This document shows, piece after piece, positions 46,890 through 64,000 of a stretch of 64,000 nucleotides of DNA (position 1 is its first letter; every line of letters begins with the position of its first letter). Source of the DNA: Cristatella mucedo (Eukaryota; Bryozoa; Phylactolaemata; Cristatellidae). A program made the position numbers and the translations under genes. The notes beneath the pieces are model-generated. The model was not told the DNA's origin. It did no database searches and saw only the letters and a program-made list of their open reading frames with translations. Location: positions 10,461,501 through 10,525,500 of the forward strand of contig WPIO01000006.1 of assembly GCA_009760855.2 (NCBI GenBank), written 5' to 3'.

Positions 46890-47190
46890 CTAGGGGCATG
46901 CACAATTGCAATGCACACAAGCACGTGAAGGATGATCGTGGTGGACAAACCAAGTTCTGTGAGAAATAGTCGCGTTCTAGCTTTGCTCGTAGATGTCATC
47001 AAGTCAGTTAATGTTACGATGCCAGGTCGGTAGAGAGTTTAAGGCGTTAGTTGCATGGGAACAGATATGACAGTTTCTGTAGGATTTGAGTTTGATTAGA
47101 GTCACAGCAAAGCGACCATAGTCGGGGGGGGGCAGATGGTGTAATCCCAATGAGCTATTTCAGATAGTTAAGCCAGAGCAAGAGAATGAA
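46890..47190 (-). mobile_element. Decayed LINE-1 3' region
   Basis: Matches in order: GCACACAAGCACGTGAAGGA, ATCAAGTCAGTTAATGTTAC, CAGGTCGGTAGAGAGTTTAA. Heavily diverged. Confidence 0.6.
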
Positions 47191-47360
47191 ATAATAATAA
47201 TAATACACTTGATAAAGTGCCCTCAGAGAACTCAATCTCTTTCTAGGCACTTTACATTTGCTGCAAAGGAAATGCGATCGAATGGTGAGTGGTATCATGA
47301 TTGATAAACAACATGAATAACATGGTTAGGGGTGACTTGCACAGGGTCACCATGCAAAGA
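47191..47360 (-). mobile_element. LINE-1 3' UTR fragment
   Basis: AAT repeats, tail stem-loop (GTGCCCTCAGAGAACTCAAT), 3' UTR to CACAGGGTCACCATGCAAAG. Confidence 0.85.
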
Positions 47361-47364
47361 CTCC

Positions 47365-48640
47365 CAAGTGAGTAGTGGGACCGTGAATTCAATGCAATCG
47401 GGTAATCAAAGTGCAAACAAGAGAGAATTGATGTAATGTGGCAGTTGTGACGTTAATGACCGAGTAGCCTAGCTGCTGCTGGGTGCACATCTAGAAGCGT
47501 TTTAGTGGGCACGCTAGTAGACGCGCTCGAAGAGAGTAGAGATGCCTGGAGGAGGACGGTACGTCACAAACGCATTGACCAGCTTGGCTGCAGCATCCTC
47601 ATCTAAGCACTCTCGAAAATTTTACGATATTGCAAAGCTGCAAGTAGGCGGAGCTGATGTAATCGTTCACCGATAGGTCATATTGGAACAGAAAACCCAG
47701 ATTCCATGCAGGAGCTAACAGGAAGATGCTGGCTGGGCCGATTTTGAGAGTGAGGCTTTGCATTTCCCAAGTGGCGCTAGGTTGGCTCGTGAATAATAGT
47801 TGGTCCAGTCCTTGTTTGATTTAAGAAAGCTTCCTTCCAAGTACAACTACTGCCGATACATGGCTGCTATGGGAATTGGGAGAAGCCTGAGATGATTACT
47901 GGAAGTACTGGACGATTCGTGTAGAGCTGAGTGTTGTATGAATAGATATGAAAGCCCGGCTTTTTCTAGGTGTTTGCATGAGGCGAGAAGACACGAATCG
48001 TGAAGAGAATGGTACTTTGAGCAGATCCCTGTAGAACCTCATACTTCAAAGGCTCATTGGATGACCGGTGGCAGTTTATGTCTGCGCTCTGAAATCAACC
48101 ACTGAGGTAGGATCTAAACCATTGCCATGCCACTGTAATACCAGCATTCCTCTTCGTGTGACAAACGGGGATCGAAGCCGCCTGAGAAGACCTGACAGCA
48201 AAGAATAAGAGCAGATGCGCACAAAAAAGGACCGCCGCACCATTAAGGCACGTGCTTTCGGTGGCTTCGACCGCTTCTCCCAAAGTGGGTGGCTTCGAAG
48301 TTTGAATCCTGAAATAGATTGGGCATTTCAGTTCTTCCAGCCACCCACACGTAGCTGAGGTCAGACGATAAGCATACCCAGCCCATGAGTGTCGGGCAAT
48401 CAGATTCTTGGTCTGCCGTCCGTGCATCTTGGCGCCAGCAAGAAAAAACGGCTGCAAATCGAAAGGGCGAAATCTCTTTCGACCACTAGCCCCTAGTTCA
48501 TTCCCTCTGCTAGTGTATGCCATGTGCTTGGCTTTTGCTCCAATCGCTTGAGGTATTCCTTTCCTGTTTCCAGCTTTACATTTACATTACACCATTTACC
48601 AGTAGTACTACGTTTACTCGACTTGATGATCATGCACTCA
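47365..48640. other. Stretch without a recognised gene (intron 3 of gene B)
   Basis: No exon recognised. Weak LINE-like scraps near 47.42 kb. Confidence 0.35.
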
Positions 48641-49397
48641 CTGAAACGCTTTTCTTACAGGAAACCGTCGTGAGGCAACAGTAAAAGTCGGCGAGCCGCT
48701 TCTGCCTGCTCACTCTTCGCTGAGCGCTCTTCGCCAGAGTTCTCCCTCTCTCTCTCTCGACGGCTTCGCCTGATGATCGGGAGCTGCTCTACGAGCGTCC
48801 ATCTTCGCCCTAGCTTTAGCCAGCCGTCACGTGTTTGATGGTGTTCGAGCAGCAGCCAGCATTGTATGGCGAAAAATCGCAACCGACGACTCTCAAGGAC
48901 GGAAGTGAATTGACTTCCTCTGTCCCGCGACCACGCTTGTATATCTGTAAGCTCATCGGGAACGTTTCAGGGTGGCTTTCAGTACCAAACGGTGGCTTCA
49001 CGCGGCTTGCACTCACAAACCCCCGGAATTAGCCAGCCAATGGGAAGCCAAGCCGCCGGCTCGGGCATGATCGTCCTTCCGGCAGGATCGTCCTTCCTCA
49101 TGGCTAAGCGCCATGGCTGCTCATTCTGGATTGGCTTCCATTCCTGGTGCAAGCACAGCAGTCGCTTGGCTAGCGTCAGCACAGGGTTTTTTCGACCTGC
49201 TTGGACCTTGGCAAACCACTATGACCTAGATGATACTTTCAGAAGAGGTTTTCTTAATAAAAACACAAGAGGGTCTTTGAGTGAAGCCGTACGGCCAAGC
49301 CAAGCTGAGCTTGTGTGCAAGCCATTGTGCAGTGCATCTCCGGCTGCCGAGCTTCGCTTAAGCTCTCCAGCCCTTAAGTTCTCACCGTGCTGTGCAG

Positions 49398-49589
49398 TCT
49401 CGATTAAAAAAAATCCAGTGTGTCAGTAGTCAGCACTGCCTGCCTGCACAAAACTGGCCAAAATGGCATGTCTGCCAGATCCTGTGGTCGGTACTTGTGG
49501 TCACATGCACCATGTCCATCCTGTCTTTGTTCGTTGTGTTTGCTTTTCTGCTAATATTGCTCAGCCTTGCAGTGCCTAATACTCAATAG
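49398..49589 (+). CDS. BAK-like gene B, C-terminal tail-anchor exon
   Basis: An open frame ending CAA TAG at 49589 encodes a strongly hydrophobic segment, ILWSVLVVTCTMSILSLFVV then FAFLLILLSLAV, followed only by PNTQ. This is what a tail-anchored Bcl-2 protein needs at its C-terminus for insertion into the outer mitochondrial or ER membrane. Phase 0 entry is required. Possible AG acceptors in this frame put the exon start at 49371, 49398, 49419, 49434 or 49479. I chose 49398 for its acceptor context (TTCTCACCGTGCTGTGCAG), but 49434 leaves a linker of more typical length. The hydrophobic run of over 30 residues is longer than in BAK or BAX. Confidence 0.6.
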   Translation, partial: SRLKKIQCVSSQHCLPAQNWPKWHVCQILWSVLVVTCTMSILSLFVVFAFLLILLSLAVPNTQ

Positions 49590-49610
49590 AAAATAATAAC
49601 GATAATAATA

Positions 49611-49642
<32 letters not shown>

Positions 49643-49915
49643 CGCTCTCAGAATTATGTAATCTATTTCTATGCACTTTAAATTTGTTTTAAATGAAGCA
49701 TGACCATAAGGTTAATAGTAAGTAACATGCACAGTGTCAACATGCATAATATGCTTCCTGGCAACACGCACGGTGACAGCACGTGTAAGCATACAAAGGA
49801 CGGCTCACAGGGACCCGGCAAATGCTGTGAGGACCAGGTGCGTTCGTCACGTCAGTCGGGAGTGAGTCCCAGGCTTTCCGAGCATACGAAGTAAATGCAC
49901 GGTCTCCAATGGATG
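49590..49915 (-). mobile_element. Diverged LINE-1 3' region abutting the gene B stop codon
   Basis: AATAATAACGATAATAATAA, a TA tract, CGCTCTCAGAATTATGTAAT, then 3' UTR remnants (AACATGCACAGTGTCAACAT, ACGTGTAAGCATACAAAGGA) and ORF-end remnants (TCGGGAGTGAGTCCCAGGCT). Gene B may use polyadenylation sequence supplied by this element. Confidence 0.75.
49615..49642 (+). repeat. TA microsatellite
   Basis: 28 bp of alternating TA within the LINE-1 tail. Confidence 0.9.
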
Positions 49916-63190
<13,275 letters not shown>

Positions 63191-63199
63191 CTGTTAACA

Positions 63200-64000
63200 A
63201 AGACATGACTTTAAGAAAAAGGTTCTCACAAAAGATGACATAAACATTGAACAGCGTTACCGATCACCTAGACACCGTACAGGTACACACTGCACATAAC
63301 GGCATACTACTTCGCTCCATCGTGTTACTGATCCGACATCACACTTATCCCTCCCAACCTCCGTTTGTTTGAATAAAGTTCACAGCATCGTGACTGATTT
63401 ACTAGAAACACGGTGGCATAAGTATGAGTAGTAATTATACCAATTTCTCGACGATACCTCCACAATAACTGAGGTTTCAGCGTGGTCGTCATTGATGCAG
63501 AATGACGTTCTATCGTTCTATTGCTATCACGTAGAAGTGTGCACCAGCAGCTTGGCATTTAATGGTTCTTTGGTTAAAAAAACAGCGTATTCTGTCGGAA
63601 CTGATCTACTCAATCCAGTTCGTACATAACCATACTCAAGCTCCCAGAACTTCACGCATTTAGCTTACTTGAAATAAAATGCCGACATCGCAGCTCAACG
63701 AGAAGGCAGCAGGTACGAAGCATAATTACCTAGCATGCTCCATGGCGGATAAAGCACAAGTACAGGAGTGTCCCTTAGGCATGGCCGACTTTCGCCAGCT
63801 TAGCCAAGCAACAAGTCTAGCAGATACGGCATGAGTTAGCCCACTGAGCATTGGCCAAGCGAGCACAATTATGGAGTCTGACTACAACAGCCGCGGACTC
63901 GCACGAGCGGACCGATCTCTGCGTGTCTGACGGCCTCATGATAAAATGCTCAATAGTGTATTATACGTGCATGTCATCTCATATTATGCAACTGCACCAA
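63200..64000. other. Window end, upstream of the first PHAF1 exon found
   Basis: The N-terminal PHAF1 exon was sought on the minus strand and not recognised here. Confidence 0.35.

Overview
This window is nuclear DNA from an animal. It has split genes with GT-AG introns, one adrenodoxin-type ferredoxin gene, two Bcl-2-family genes and one PHAF1 (C16orf70) gene. The rest is mostly decayed non-LTR retrotransposons, tRNA-derived SINEs and microsatellites. I see no prokaryotic gene organisation, rRNA, CRISPR array or intact mobile element. BAK-like genes and CR1/L2-like LINEs ending in ATT repeats fit a marine invertebrate (sponge, cnidarian or lophotrochozoan). I cannot name the species.

Layout: 3.6-6.6 kb holds the last two exons of a mitochondrial [2Fe-2S] ferredoxin on the + strand. 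From 6.6 to 25.5 kb I find no convincing gene. That stretch holds retrotransposon tails, a degenerate array of about 165 bp that reverses orientation (about 16.3-19.0 kb), and a foldback element (23.95-24.24 kb). From 25.9 to about 34 kb and from 39.25 to 49.6 kb lie two head-to-tail + strand genes, called A and B here. They share an alpha-1-like N-terminal exon, a BH3 exon and a BH1-BH2 exon with matching intron phases, and an intron that follows the BH2 Gly-Gly-Leu exactly where Bcl-2-family genes are split after Gly-Gly-Trp. From 51.4 to 63.2 kb, on the - strand and converging on gene B, lie ten exons of PHAF1 in collinear order.

Repeats: LINE-1 (my label) is a CR1/L2-like family with many 5'-truncated copies. 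Its 3' end is a conserved stem-loop followed by ATT repeats. LINE-2 is a second family, with one long minus-strand copy at 40.9-43.4 kb. LINE-3 is seen as two related stretches. SINE-A has a tRNA-like head and a LINE-1-like tail stem-loop. SINE-B is tRNA-like with a different tail. Long CT/GA tracts sit in the introns of the Bcl-2-like and PHAF1 genes and create long false Ser-Leu or Arg-Glu reading frames.

The most interesting feature is the tandem pair of divergent BAK-like genes. Both lack the Asn-Trp-Gly-Arg core of BH1 and both replace the BH2 Trp with Leu, but they keep the family's exon architecture. Their ancestry is well supported by the sequence. Their function (effector, guardian or something else) is not shown by it.
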